A stretch of 64,000 nt of DNA, taken from Warburgia ugandensis (taxonomy: Eukaryota; Streptophyta; Magnoliopsida; Canellales; Canellaceae). The notes under the pieces were generated by a model. It ran no database searches and was not told the origin of the DNA. It worked only from the letters and a program-made list of their open reading frames with translations. Below, one piece after another: positions 1 through 12,353 of the stretch (its first letter is position 1; every line of letters starts with the position of its first letter). The stretch lies in assembly GCA_035236585.1 (NCBI GenBank), contig CP141134.1, positions 20,514,414-20,578,413 on the forward strand, read 5' to 3'. Position numbers and translations under genes: made by a program.

Positions 1-93
1 AAAACTAAGAAAGTTGGATACAAAACTCATAGGAAAATTAAGATGAAACTATGTGCATGAAAGTAGAGTAACAAATAAAGAAACAAAAGGAAA
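1..93 (-). mobile_element. Inner part of 3' LTR of element A
   Basis: This is the left flank of solo LTR S1. With S1 removed it joins the sequence at 4804, which aligns with the middle of the S2 LTR (near 13965-14080: shared runs of the AAACCAAAGAG type). The LTR continues outside the window. Confidence 0.6.
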
Positions 94-98
94 CAACC
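94..98. repeat. Target-site duplication of S1, left copy
   Basis: CAACC, identical to 4799-4803 on the other side of S1. Confidence 0.85.
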
Positions 99-248
99 TG
101 TGATGACTCGGGTTTTTGTAACACATTTTGTAATACATTTTTCAAAATTCTTTTCTTTAGAACTTGTTTGGTAAAATCCAAGTCATCACTTCATTCATAT
201 CATAAGTGGAATTTTGTACAAGATAAAATTCGATTGAAGGAATATACT

Positions 249-254
249 TTTATT
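249..254 (-). promoter_or_regulatory. AATAAA poly(A) signal in S1
   Basis: AATAAA on the minus strand about 150 bp from the LTR 3' end, in the same place as in S3 (30257-30262), the 50.3 kb piece (50498-50503) and the 52.8-55.4 kb piece (55161-55166). A conserved position supports use as the LTR poly(A) signal. Confidence 0.5.
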
Positions 255-477
255 AAATTCTAGAATCCATCCAATGGTTTAAAGTATAGCTTGGTCATCA
301 GTACAATACTTGTCCAAATTACATAATCCAAATTTCAAAGTTCACCATACAATAAAAAATCTCAATACAATGCAATGCTCTTAAATAAAAATACATGTCT
401 TCGAGGGATATACCCTGATTGATTATTCTTCCAAGTCTTCTTAAGTCTTGAGCTCCTAATTCTCCTTCTCTATATCT

Positions 478-528
478 GAGACATTGTAAATATTCAAACA
501 TTTACAATATCTCAGCAAGCTATGCTTG
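478..528 (-). other. Conserved double hairpin in giant LTR (S1 copy)
   Basis: 478-513 is an inverted repeat with arms GAGACATTGTAAAT and ATTTACAATATCTC (one mismatch) around an 8-nt loop. 516-528 is CAAGC-TAT-GCTTG. The pair recurs in the other giant-LTR copies at 29987-30037, 50729-50779, 51793-51834, 54887-54937 and 59298-59347, the last two arms being degenerate in some. Position near the LTR 3' end suggests it is transcribed. Confidence 0.65.
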
Positions 529-661
529 GTAGGGGATTCAAGAAGCATAATAATTTGATAGTATAATCCTAATACTTCATAATCTCATTATTCATACTCA
601 TGGATCAATCTCTTTACTTTGTCATATATGTACATCCTTACACATACATATTGTATATGTC

Positions 662-681
662 ATATATATATATATATATAT
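662..681. repeat. (AT)n microsatellite
   Basis: Ten AT units in S1. Sibling LTR copies carry AT tracts at the matching place (about 50880, 54730, 59058), so the tract belongs to the LTR. Confidence 0.9.
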
Positions 682-723
682 GGTCAAAACCATGAAAAAT
701 AGTTAATATCTTAAACATCAATA

Positions 724-873
724 GTGACACTCAGACACACTGAGTTCATCAATCATCCAGACTCTGCTGGAAAATACTCCCTCATTTGGGTAGTATCATC
801 ACACTCAGCCATACTGAATTGATAAAACATCCAGACTCTGTTGGAAAAATACTCCCTTATTCGTGTAGTATCG
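724..873 (-). repeat. Two-copy tandem repeat (about 75-80 bp) in S1
   Basis: Two degenerate copies each contain a CACTCAG..A..ACTGA block, CATCCAGACTCTG and AAATACTCCCT. The same two-copy arrangement is at about 54520-54685 on the plus strand, so the duplication is older than both insertions. Confidence 0.65.
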
Positions 874-3800
874 GCATCTCATTAGATGTCTTATTTGTTT
901 ATATCATCATCCTCATATTTTGGTATTCTTATACCGAGGATAGGATTTCACTCCAAACTTAGGGATCATCATTGACAATGAATGATACCCATGTTCATAT
1001 AAGTTTAGGGATCACCATTCTGGGGCTGGAATACATTCTAATTCCCTATGCACTTAGGGTTTTCCTCAATTCTAACTTAACCATTTCATATGTGTTTTGG
1101 TTGGATGACAAGGGTTTTCCATTGATTTAATAAAAGTATTTACATTATACTTGTCAACATTTTCAGACACAAGATCATGTATTCAACATGTATTTCTCAT
1201 GTAGATGCATTCATAAAATCCTCCTACCTTCAAGTAGTGATCCATTTCTTCAATTCTTCCATGATCCTTACTGACGTATGTAATCTGTAAATCCATACAT
1301 ACTATCAATATTCATACAATCTGAATAATCCTATAGTTTTGATACTATCTATATTCTTTGTTTAATCTTGTCCTTTGATATAAAGGATCTAGATCTTTTG
1401 TCCTATCATGATCCATCTTCCTCAGATAGTGTTTATCCTATTGATCAATAAATCTGATGGTTAGAATGATCTTCTAATCTTTTAAATCTAAGTATTTTCT
1501 ATTATAAGTCTTTGTGTATTCCTTTCTTTGATCTTGATCTTTCACAGTTCCTTTGATCAACAATTTATACTTGTTGATAAAGATCAAGGGCTTAGATATT
1601 CTATTATCTAGTTCTTCTTTGATCTAAGTTCAATTGTTTAATCATCTCGAAGGAGGATGATCTTGGTTCTCTTCCTTGAATCATATTTGATCAAGAGTTT
1701 GTATTCTCTATCTAGATTTGTCTATAACATACATACATAGATACATAATAAAATATAACATTAGGATTCTTATTGTTCTTGATCATTCAAGATCCTATGG
1801 GTCTTGCTTGATCATCCTTATCTTACTTACATTTTTTATTAGGATTAGATAATTTACTAACATTTTATGCTCTTATTATTATTCAACCAGTTAATGTTTT
1901 ACTGGTTGAAGATAGCTTATTCCATCCTAAGTCTAGACGGCTCCTCTTATTTCCATTTGACTAAGGCTTACTAGTTGAATGGCTGAACACAAAGTGGTTA
2001 CTTCAATCCTCATGTAAGAAGGCATTTAGACCTCACAAACTTCAACGGAAGGTAGGGGAAGAGCAAGGCTCTATTAGAGATTCCCCTTAACCACCATGTT
2101 CAGCATTCACTAGAGTGGCCTTAGCTCAACCTTTCATAAGGTTCCTATTAGCATTTTAACCCTAAGTACTCTTTCTAATTGATTTTAATTAAATCCATAA
2201 ACATTTAAAATGTCATTCATGGGGCTTATTATTCTCCTAGTTTGGGCCAAGGATTTGATAATCCTTATATTATCCTACTAACTATAGCCCTTACTAATAT
2301 TAAGTCAAAGTCATTCACTCATCTTAATTGTCCATGAATCTCTATATTCCATTAGTTTACATTTTTGGTGATTTATGCTATTTATATCTTAACAACTACT
2401 TAATAATTGAATCTACTAATAAAATTTGACAACAATTAAATCATAAACATTAAAGCATAAATCCAATACAAGTTTAACAACCATTTATACTAACATGCTT
2501 CCTATGAATGTAACTTAACCTAATAGAATAAAACTATACTTAAACTAGCATGATCCTAAGTTATGAAATACATGAACTTTTACTACTAATCTAAAGGAAT
2601 CATGCTAAAATCTCAAATTTAAACTAACATGGCCCTAAGATAATTACATCTACTAACCTAATAACAAACTAATAACATTTACAGCATATCATGCTCAAAT
2701 TTAAGAATTACACTATCATGCTTCCTACTTTATAACATAAATCACATTTACAATTATATTATCAAATAAAAGATAATTAAACTAATTATATTAAGATTAT
2801 TAGAAACTTTTACTTATAATCCAACCATTAGATCTTAGATCTTTTCCTTTAGATCAAGGGTTTTAATTATATTTAGGGCTTTTACTCCATTATGATCCAA
2901 AGATCATATCCACTTATTTTTGTCACATTCAATCCATGATCTAACTAGATTCATCATAATCCCATTCATACAACCCATCCAAAGGGTCTAATCATACTTG
3001 ATCTTATTGATCAAGTGGGTCCCTTTGTATTTTTAGGATTTTTCTATCATAAAGGGTAGATTCCTCATTTTATGTTAGATAAGTCAAAATAAATCATGGA
3101 TATTACTTGATTTCAACATTATATCATCATTGTATTAGATCCCCAAGATCTAATCATCTGAGATCTTGAAGATCATTAAAATTAGAAGCTTAATTCCTAA
3201 AAATAGAAAGTTTCTTTTATAATTTTATCAATTTTATGATTTAAGAACAAAATAGACATTACAAGCTTTCCATAGCTTCTTTTCGATCTTAATTTGGAGT
3301 TCAAATGACTCTGTAATTGAACTTTGAAGTTCATAGTCATTCCGAGGGTCTAGATTTGATCTCAGCTTAGCAAAATGGATGGTCCAGATTAGTTGGGCTG
3401 AGTGGGTCCAGTCGGCCAAAGCGGTTGCCGTACTCCCATCACCAAGATGCACGCGGTAACGCTTTCCCCGAGACCTGCACTATTGCATGGTCATTCCGTT
3501 GGGATAGTGTCACACGCAAAGACGCTCCCTTAATGTGCATTTCCATGCGGCATCCTGGAAGCCCAATCTTATAACGAAGATTAGATAGTCTGTTTTGGGC
3601 CTGTCCAATCAATTCCTCTTCAATCAAGGGCTTAAAACTTGATAAAATTTTTGAAAATTCTACCCAAGGGATTTGGACCCTTCTGGATCGATTGGATGGC
3701 TCAGATTTTCCATCTAAGCCCTCCATCATACAAAATTGAAGGGTTCTTATCCTTGATTTTCATAATTATAACCGAAACTTAATTTTAGAAAAATAAAAAT

Positions 3801-4798
3801 TATATAAAATAACATGAAATAAATATGGGAATGGTTTCCACCTACTTGATTAGAGAAAAACATAGGTTTTGTAGCCCAATTTAAAAAGAAATATCCACTT
3901 GATGATAAGATCACCTAATAACTGCTTGTTTTGTTATTTCCTGTTGATTACACTATTAGATCTTGAAATTTCATTTGGGGTTTTGTAGATAAGTAGTCTA
4001 GGACAATAGTAATGGTGGGATTTATGAGATTTTATTTGGAACAGAGTACCTAATTGAATTTAGGTCTCTTGTTCCAATCTAAAGAGAGGAGAGCGATAGT
4101 GAAAAAAGAGAGATTTTTGGGAGTTTTAGAAAATTGGGAATGAATCTAGATCTGGTTTTTTAGGAAAATCAAGATAATTTTATGGGAATTTTAATGAACA
4201 ATTTTTAAGGATTTTTTGGGGCTGTATTATGGATGTTTTTGAATTTTTCATAATTATTTGTAATAATTATGTTTCAATTCTTTTGACTATTAAATTAACA
4301 TTGGATCCTCCACTACTACCACCTTCTCCACTATCAGATGGTAGTGGTTTGACCACTCATTACATGTTTTTTGGCCGCTGGATTCATTTGTGGGCCCCAC
4401 AGAGGTGTAAAAGGACCATTTTGCCCTTTTATGGAGAAAAATCCGTTTTATTCTCCCGAACTTGGAATTGAGTGTACTTAGTGGTGTTGGAATCATATTT
4501 TTGAGTAAATTCTAAATATTGATGTCTTAGATCTAGGTTATGGGTAAAATTACCATTTTACCCTTTTATTCATAAAAATGGAGAAAATTAGGGATTTTTC
4601 ATTTTAACTCAGAATTGAACGTACTTATTGTCATTTCAATCAATTTTTTGAGTACATTCATAATTTATGAGTTTTAAGTCATGTTTTAATCTCTATAAAA
4701 AGAGAATTTCCAATAACCTAATATTCTAGCCTGCAATTTCTAAAAATTCAAACTAAATTGATTTTCTCAATCAATTTACACAAATTGGGGTTATTACA

Positions 4799-4803
4799 CA
4801 ACC
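4799..4803. repeat. Target-site duplication of S1, right copy
   Basis: CAACC, identical to 94-98. Confidence 0.85.
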
Positions 4804-6057
4804 AATGAAACTAACCTAGAAAAGAAGCTTATAAACCAAAGAGAAAGAGTGCTTGAATTATTTGAGGAACACAAAGGATGGTAGCCTAGGAGGGTGGCAT
4901 GGTAATCTTTGAAGAAGGCTATGAGTGATGTGTGTAGGACTACCTAAGGGAGGAGGTGTGGTACTTCTTATATTAAAGATGTGGATGACCTCCTCTTCTT
5001 GTATGATGTTCCATATTTTCTAGAAAGATAGATTTTGTAGAATTCTATCCCTAGGAAAATAGGAAAGACAGATAAGATTAGGGAGAGTGTAAGATAGGCT
5101 AGGTAACTAAAGAATAGAATTAGAAGTTGGACTCAAGGAAGGTGAGTGAAAAGTCGAAAGTCGAAAGGAGATGAGGTGGTAAGGTAGAAAGAGATGAAAT
5201 TAGAAGGTGTAATATCTAAGGGGAGAGGAGGAAGGCACCACTTTTGAAGGAGAATTGTGTGGAAGTCCCCTCCTTGAGAGATATATCACGTGGATGGGTA
5301 GAAAGAGAGAGGAAAGATGGGGAGATAAAGAGAGAAAAATAAAGTTTAAAAGATTAAGGACTCTTCTTCTAATTGGTCCACCTTGCATGCTATCTTCTTG
5401 TTTGATATTCATCCAACTTTCTTCTAATTATCCTCTTGAAAATTCTCAATTTTTGCATAGGATAATTGCTTGTAATTTCCTCCAATCATGTGGATTCATG
5501 TGGCATAGCTTTGATGTCTTAAATGGCTCACTTTGATGGTTCCTTGCTTGGGGACTTGAGTGGTTTAAATGACTTAGTTCCTTGGCTTTATGGCTTGAAT
5601 TGCTTGGCTTCTCCAAACAAGGCTCATGTGGCTTAGGTGGCTTTCATGCATGGCTCCAAAACTCATGCAAAGTGGTTAAATTGCATGGCTTTTGCATGGG
5701 TTCATTCTAGTCACCTTTGGTTCTTCCAATTGCTTCCTTGAACTCATTTGCTTACCTAGGAATGTTCTTGAACCTTTGCTTGATCTTGATCATCAATTCA
5801 CATCTTGATTGATCTCGGGCATTGGTTCATCATCTCATTACCTACAAAAGATTAAAAAACTCACTTAAATCATAGAAATTATGATAATTCACGTACTCTA
5901 GATTAGCTCCTAAACCTACAAAATATCAACTTTTAAATCATTAGATCAGAAAATGCATGTGTTATGTATTTTGAAAAAATCCGATGATATTGCACTATAA
6001 TTTATAACAAATGAGCAACTAATTGGGTATTTATTATACAAAATTGAACACTTATCA
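4804..6057 (-). mobile_element. 3' LTR of element A, U3-side part
   Basis: The minus-strand LTR begins TGATAAGTGTTCAATTTTG at 6057 and runs leftward to S1. The first 60 bases (TGATAAGTG, then the complement of ACTAATTGGGTA) match the starts of the LTRs at 15515, 40589 and 46969. A polypurine tract abuts it on the internal side. Confidence 0.8.
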
Positions 6058-6075
6058 TACCCCCAACTAAAATTT
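6058..6075 (-). promoter_or_regulatory. Polypurine tract of element A
   Basis: On the minus strand TTTTAGTTGGGGGTA directly precedes the LTR start TGATAAG. The match in C (40575-40588) is TAGTTTGGGGTG followed by TGATAAG. Confidence 0.75.
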
Positions 6076-7559
6076 TTCTAGTCTCGAGCAAAACATGCAA
6101 AAAATCATAAAGTCAAAAATGGTTGTCATTTTCATAGGTACTCATGATTTATATTTAGCATATGCAATAAGCCCTTAAACCCCTAGGTTACACTTAGTGG
6201 ACGAGTTAAGCCTTGTAAAGGTTTGCAGTGAATATACCCACAAAATTTAATAAGGCCAAGTCCTTTTTTTATCTTAGAGAATTAACGTCCCTTAGCACAT
6301 TACTGGCTCTAACAACTTAATAATGATGAATGAGAAATTCTACAAGTTACCAACATCCCAAAGCTATTTTACTGTAGTTATATCTCATAGTGTAGTGTGT
6401 TTATAGGCTACATTAGTCTGAACTTCTAAACATATATGCTTATACTTTATTGGATAGATGTCTTGATCTTAAATTTTCACTAGTATATACTTAGAATTAA
6501 AGCTATCACAGAATAGGGGTCAAACAAAATTTTCTCACTATGTGACTGGATCTAAAGATACTGATGGTTCACATAATTTTATAAGCATTGATGAGATTAA
6601 GAAATATGATCCCTAAGAATAGATGCCATTACCAAGACTAGTAGGGGCATTTCACCTCAATTTCTTCCCATCTATATCCTCTTTAAGTCTATTTTGCACC
6701 TTAAATCAATTGGTGTTTAAATAGGATGAAATGTAGACTTGGAATGGTTCTAAAAGAAAGGGTCAAAGGATTCAAAGTTTTCAAATCTAAGTCGAGGTCT
6801 TCAAATGCTTGACAACTTTACTTTTGAGTGAACTAAAATGAATATCTTTTCTAATTTTCCTTTCTCCCTTCTTTTCACAACTTTTCTTTTCTAAAACAAA
6901 AATACTAGGATCTTTTATGTATGCTAAAGAAATTATGGAATTGCACATAATCCTCAAAAAAATGATAGTCATTAATACTCACTTGGGTATATAGGTCTCG
7001 ATTGATTTTCTTAGGGTCTCTAAGTCATAATTATCTATTAGTCTAGACTATGCACTATGTGTAAGTGTGTTCTGAGATTTAACTTTCATAAAACACTTCA
7101 AGACATAAATAAAATGCAAAATTAAGCATATGCATTTCTATTAAGAAGTTTAAGTAGGAGAAATACTAAGCTTTTGAAAATCCAATTCTCATCATAGTAA
7201 AGGAACTTTAACCTTAAAAACTCAAAAACTTTATTTATTTATTTATTCATTTTTCCCATAAGAAAAACTCAGAAATCTCAAGCATATTTACGTTCCCCAA
7301 TTTGAACTAAACATTTCCTCAATGTTTTGAAACATGGGACTCCTATATGATAAATGAGTAATGTAGAATAATGAGACTTTGTAAAAACCCTTCGGTTGCA
7401 TCACCAATAAGTGCTAAGTTTGACAACTTCATGTAGATGTACAATGCTGTGATGACTGCAAATCTTATAATGGATGTAGGTGTCATGGGACATGTAAAGG
7501 TGTGTCTTTGTGGACTTGTTCCTCTAGCAAGATTTCTTCTACTTCAGGTCTGACCAACT
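6076..7559 (-). other. 3' spacer of element A between integrase and LTR
   Basis: About 1.5 kb with no recognised protein. It matches the corresponding parts of B (about 20400-21750) and C (about 38700-40570), including a block at 6790-6860 that in A and C reads as RKDIHFS..K.KVV.H.LKTST. Athila elements often have an env-like frame here; none is visible, and the sequence is too broken to say whether one existed. Confidence 0.55.
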
Positions 7560-8440
7560 CTAGTTAAGGTTTCAACCTTTGCCCATTCACTTAGGAAATA
7601 GATGCAATATTGAATTATACAAAAGAACCTTTTGTCATGGGGTAAAGGACTTTTGGAAGATGTGTCTATCATGATCCCTTTTCATGCAATATTTGTATAT
7701 CTTTGCAGACTTGTCTGCATCTTTCCTAAGTTCATCCAACTCATTGAGTTGAAGCTTTCTATGGGTGCCAACACAATCTAATTCAAAATCAAGTTTCTTA
7801 ATTGCCTAATATGCATTATGCTCAAGTTCTACTAGGAGATGGTAGTCCTTTTGATAGACCAAGCGGTAGGGGGACATGCCTATAGGGGTCTTACATGTAG
7901 TATGACAGGCCCACAAAGCAATACTAAATATGAAAGACCAGTCATTCCTATTTGGATTGACTGTCTTTTCTAAGATTCGCTTTATCTCCCAATTTGACAC
8001 TTTTACTTGTCCACTAGTTTGAGGATAATAAGGTGTAGCAATCCTATGGGTAAAACAATATTTTTTCATTAAGTTCTCAAACACTCTATTGTAAAAGTGT
8101 TTCCCCCACCACTAGTTATGACCCTTGGGGCACCAAAGTGTGCAAATATATTTTGCTTTAAAAACTTGACTATCACCTTGTAGTCATTGGTCTCACATGG
8201 TATGGCTTCTAACCATTTGGAAAAGTAGTGAACTCCCATAAGGATGTATAGATAATCAAAAGAGTTAGGAAAAGGTCCTATAAAATCAATGCCCAAACAT
8301 CAAAGGCTCAATTATAAGAATGGGGTTCAGAGGAATCATATTTGTTTTTTCCTATGCTTCCTAATTGTTAACATCTAATACATTCTATGCAATAAGCATG
8401 TAAATCCCTGAAAATGATGGGCCAATTAAAACCACACTGT
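7560..8440 (-). pseudogene. Integrase of element A (broken)
   Basis: Integrase would insert the cDNA into the genome. Two frames cover the core: 8069-8296 with GIDFIGPFPNSFDYLYILM and FSKWLEAIPCETND, and 7806-8084 with [15 protein letters not shown] and [17 protein letters not shown]. The frames overlap out of phase, so there is a frameshift near 8080. Of the D,D-35-E triad, the first Asp (GIDF) is present, the second is lost (usual SDGG reads SGGG), and the Glu of QVEVSN is Lys. The decayed HHCC region lies at about 8300-8440. The C-terminal part (KLQLNEL, QKVLLYNS) runs to about 7560 with breaks. It cannot be active. Confidence 0.85.
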
Positions 8441-8779
8441 AAAATCTTTACAACTGTATTTCTAGAACTATAGTGGCCCCTACATGCACAGTCATGACAA
8501 AAGGAAATGTTTTTATGATTGTTTATTATCTAGTATGCATCTCCTGATGACTTGATTAAGATAGTACTTGAACAAGTACAAATTGTCTCATGTGAAGTGT
8601 CTGACCTCGAAATAAACCTTTTTCTATCTTGTTTAGACCAATGATTAAAAATTTGACTTATGAAAAGATAATTGACTAGGGCAACTGAGAAATGTGCAAC
8701 AATTGTTCATCTAGAAATGTTTCTTTTTTAGATCCATTCTCACTAATAGACTCAACGACGAACCTAGACAAGTGGTCTA

Positions 8780-9250
8780 CTACAACATTTTTGGAACCTT
8801 TTTTATCCTAAATTTCAAGATTGAACTCCTATAGTAATATATCCATCAAGTCAGCCTAGGTTTGGTGTCTTTTATAGAAAGAATGTATTCTATTGCTCCA
8901 TGGTTTGAATAAACAATGACCTTAGATCCTATCAAGTAAGATATAAACTTATCTAGTGCAAAAACAACTACCAACAACTCTTTTTCTATAGTGGAATAAT
9001 TAGTTGGGCATCATTGAGTGTCTTACTAGCATAACATATCACATGGAAAAGTTTGTCAATATATTGCCCCAACATAGCAACAATCACAAATTATGCAGCA
9101 TCACACATTATTTTAAATGGTGCACTCCAATATAGTGGTCGAGTAATAGGTGTAGAAGTTAATTCATCTTTTAGGCACTCAAATCCTTTCATATGATCAT
9201 TGTCAAAGTCAAAAGTGCCTCTTACATAAGTAAATTATATAGGGGCTGAG
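8780..9250 (-). pseudogene. RNase H of element A (broken)
   Basis: RNase H degrades the RNA strand during reverse transcription. Minus-strand reading gives NYSTIEKELLVVVFALDKF, then SYLIGSKVIVYSNHGAIEY and KDTKPRLT, the Ty3/gypsy RNase H and connection region. In the usual YSDH motif the Asp is Asn (YSNH). Stops and shifts flank the block. The sequence continues toward integrase with a broken VVVDHLSRF tail. Confidence 0.8.
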
Positions 9251-10130
9251 CAATTTTATCAAAGTCCTTGATGAATTGTCAATAGAAACTAGCATCACCT
9301 AAAAATGAGGGAATTTCCTTCACTGTCCTTGGAGGAGGAAGGTTAGAGATTAAATCCACTTTAGATTTGTATACTTCTATGCTATTACATGATATGATGT
9401 AGCCTAGAACAATGCCATTTTGAACCATGAAATGACATTTTTCCTAATTCAACACTAAATTATTTTCCTAAAACCTAGCAAGGATAAGTTTAAAATGGTG
9501 CAAGCATTCATCAAATGAAGAACCAAACACTAGAAAGTCATCCAAAAACACCTTTACAAACCTCTCCACCATTAGAAAATATGCTCAATATATACCTTTA
9601 AAAAGTAGCTAGAGCATTACAAAGTCCAAAAAGGCATATGAAGGTAGGCAAAGGTCACAAAAGGACAGGTGAAGGTAGTCTTCTCCTAGTCCTCAGGTAC
9701 TATAAGGATTAGGTTGTAGCTATATCCATTAAGAAAGGAGTAATAATTATGATGGTTAACCTTTCTAGCATTTGGTGAATAAATGGAAGAGGAACGTGGT
9801 CTTTCCTCATAACTAAGTTCACTTTTAGGTAATCTTTACAAACTCTCCACGTGGTGGTCATGCGAGTGGGAACTAACTCATTATCCTCATTATGGGTTAA
9901 TGTGATTCCAGAGTTCTTAAGTACAACCTAAACTACGTTGACCTAAGTGTTGTTAGATATAGGATAGATGATACCAACATCGAGGAGTTTTAGTACCTTT
10001 TCTCTCACTATCTCTTTCATATTAGGGTTTAGCTACCTTTGTATTTCCTTTAAATGTTTAGCATTTTCTTCTAGGTGAATTCTATGCATACACACAATAG
10101 GGCTAATCCCTTTAGTGTCTACTATGGTCC
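9251..10130 (-). pseudogene. Reverse transcriptase of element A (broken)
   Basis: On the minus strand fragments read FLNGYSYNLILIVPED, MVERFVKVFLDDFLVFGSSF and DECLHHF. The catalytic pair is in VFLDDF near 9545-9560. Downstream, fragments of the gypsy block GIVLGHVISxxGIEVD..K are recognisable. Several frameshifts and stops prevent translation; no frame over 60 residues survives here. Confidence 0.75.
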
Positions 10131-10207
10131 ACCCTATGATTATCTTAAATTCTCTAAGAACATTAAGAAGCTTCCCTTCCTATTCTTGCTCTAGATCAAG
10201 GCTATGA

Positions 10208-11139
10208 TTATAAGCAAGGATTCACTTGCCCTAAGTATGAATATTTTAGATTTTCAAGTACTGGCCCAAAGACCAAGAAAGGTGATTTTTCTACTGATTG
10301 TACTAAGACAGAATTTGAAGGAGGAAAAGGTTCAACATCCAAAAGATTATTTACCTCATTAATGTATTTGTCTATATCAAAATCACAGTTAAACTGAGCT
10401 AGATATGCTTCATGCATGTTTAGAATAGATGATAGTATATTACCATCTTGAATTAGACCTTTAATCAAATTGACTATATAGGATTCATCTACGTCTAGTT
10501 GTTGATGATCGACATTAAATACATTGAGCTTTACTTTCATATTGTCAAAGGATAATTTCATCACACCATTTTTAAAATTGATGATGACATTGGACATTGT
10601 CAAACATGGACATCCTAGAATGACTGGGATCTGATTATCGAGGTCTAACACAAGCTAGGTATCTCGAAAAATAAAATTTATAGAGAAGTAAAATTGGTCC
10701 ACTTGTGTTAAAACATCCTCAACCATACCTGGTGGAATCTTCACCAATCTATCTACTAACTACATAGTGGTATTGATTAGCTTAAGGACACCAAGCCCCC
10801 AAGTTGCTCATAAACAGAATATGGCAACAAATTTACACTAGCCACCAAACCTTGTGCCCTATCAATGATATGATCTCCTATAACATAAGAAATGGTAGGA
10901 CAACCTTGATCTCTAAACTTAGAAGGTGTCTGGTGCTGGAACAAAGAGCTCACCTACTAGGTGAGGAAGGCTTTCTTCTGCACATCAAGATTATACTTTT
11001 GTGTGCAGAGTTCTTTGAGAGATTTGGCAGAAGTAGGAATGTCATTAATAGCATTGAGTAATATGATATTGATTTGCACATGCTTAAACACACCCATTAT
11101 CTCATAGAAATTAGTTCCTTTCTTAGCCTTATTTAACAA
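10208..11139 (-). pseudogene. Aspartic protease region of element A (broken)
   Basis: Frame 10957-11139 begins MLNKAKKGTNFYEIMGVF and includes VQINIILLNAI, the Athila segment before the protease. After a stop the sequence reads KFRDQGCPTISYVIGDH and ASVNLLPYSVYEQL. The usual catalytic DLGAS reads GLVAS, so the Asp is lost. Frame 10208-10651 follows with QIPVILGCPCLTMSNVIINF, the ILGRPFL-type block, then KLNVF. Copies of the same region are in B (22022-22411) and C (31638-32570); C still has DLGAS. Confidence 0.8.
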
Positions 11140-12353
11140 CTGAGGAATGGGTCTCTAGGCACATAAGGTGCCTCCATTATAAGCTTAGGATGCAATTTGA
11201 GTTTTCTGCTTATTCTCTTTCTGCTTAATTTTAGTTGGTTCATTCTCCTCTAAAGTTTTCTCAGTGTGCCCTACCTTGTTATCTATTTGACACCCACTCT
11301 TAAGGGTGGGTATGGACTTTACTTTCTCATGGGTTCTTTGTGACTTTGACCTAGACCCTATTTCAAACTACCCCTTAGGGTTTGGAATTGGCTGACTAGG
11401 AAATTATCCTTTTCCTCTATCATTTAATGCAATAGACAATTGGCTCATTTATATCTCTAATTTGGTAATAGCTTGAGAATTGACATTGGTAGACATTTAA
11501 GACTCATTTTGTAATTAGTACTAGGCCTTATTGGTCTCCTCATTTAGTTTTAGGGGTAACTGAATATTGTTCTTAGTTGATGGTTTCGTTGGTTGTTGAG
11601 AAAGCTGAAAACCAGGTGGCTGCTATGGAACTAAGGTTCTAGGACAGTTTTGTGCAGGGTCTTTTTATAGATCTACCTCGGTAATTGTTCTTAGACCATG
11701 ACAAATTAGGATGCTTAGCCCATACTAAGTTATAGGTCTCAAAGTATGGATTATTGCTAGGCTTACGATAGGTGCTCAAAGCATTTTCTTGCTCTAAAAG
11801 ATATTCAATGAGCACTCTATTAGATGGACAAGTTGTGGTTAAGTGTGCTAAGTTAGAACAAATAGCACAAATCTCTTATGGAGGTTTTGTGGATGTATTG
11901 ATAGCCATGAAGGCATGGAACATATTTTCAAGCTTGTCCTATCGTTCAACCACGGGGTCCTGCTTATTTGATATATCTAAGGTCACTCCTATTTCATACA
12001 TGCCTCCTTTCTTTTGAGGCTGAGTATTTCTCTCTCTCTTATTAGAATAATCCCAATACTGGGAATCTTCAGTGAAGGTCACAAAAAATTCCCAAGCCTC
12101 TATCTCATTTTTCAACCTAAGGGCCCCTCCACTAGTGCATCCACCATTTGTCTATTTTTAGTGCCTCATAAAAGTACTGAACTTGCTGCCATTTTTTAAA
12201 TCTATGGTGAGGTCACTTTTGCAGCAATTCATTCCATATTTTTTAGAATTCATATTATTGCTCATCTTCTCTTTGTTGGAAATTGATAATTTCCCTATGA
12301 AGGGCGTTAGTCTTATGGAAGGGGAAGAATTTTTTCAGAAACTTTTTAAACAA
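11140..12353 (-). pseudogene. C-terminal gag and zinc knuckle of element A (broken)
   Basis: Minus-strand reading shows a CCHC zinc knuckle, CAICSNLAHLTTTC (spacing C-X2-C-X4-H-X4-C), at about 11828-11869, then YRKPSNNPYFETYN and HPNLSWSKNN, the nucleocapsid tail of Athila gag. Upstream, KKFFPFHKTNALHREII and FQQREDEQ belong to the end of the capsid. The knuckle spacing is intact although the frame around it is interrupted. Gag would package element RNA. Confidence 0.8.

Larger units (their letters stand above)
99..4798 (-). mobile_element. Giant solo LTR S1 (4.7 kb)
   Basis: Read on the minus strand it starts TGTAATAACCCC and ends CCCGAGTCATCACA, so it has TG...CA ends. It is flanked by a perfect 5-bp duplication CAACC (94-98 and 4799-4803). 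S3 and S5 have the same termini and comparable length. No primer site, polypurine tract or pol frame lies inside, so it is best read as a solo LTR left by LTR-LTR recombination. It sits in the 3' LTR of element A and is therefore younger. LTRs over 4 kb are known in the Del/Tekay and Tat/Ogre lineages; assignment is inference, with Del/Tekay mildly favoured because a chromovirus pol fragment lies at 43 kb. The two longest frames inside (3234-3452 and 3439-3729, minus) match nothing I recognise. Confidence 0.85.

Noticed and set aside
3234..3729. Two overlapping 72- and 96-codon frames on the minus strand in S1
   Set aside because: Frames are not shared in the matching part of S3 (about 26940-27300), where only DNA-level similarity remains. 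No known domain. Treated as LTR sequence.
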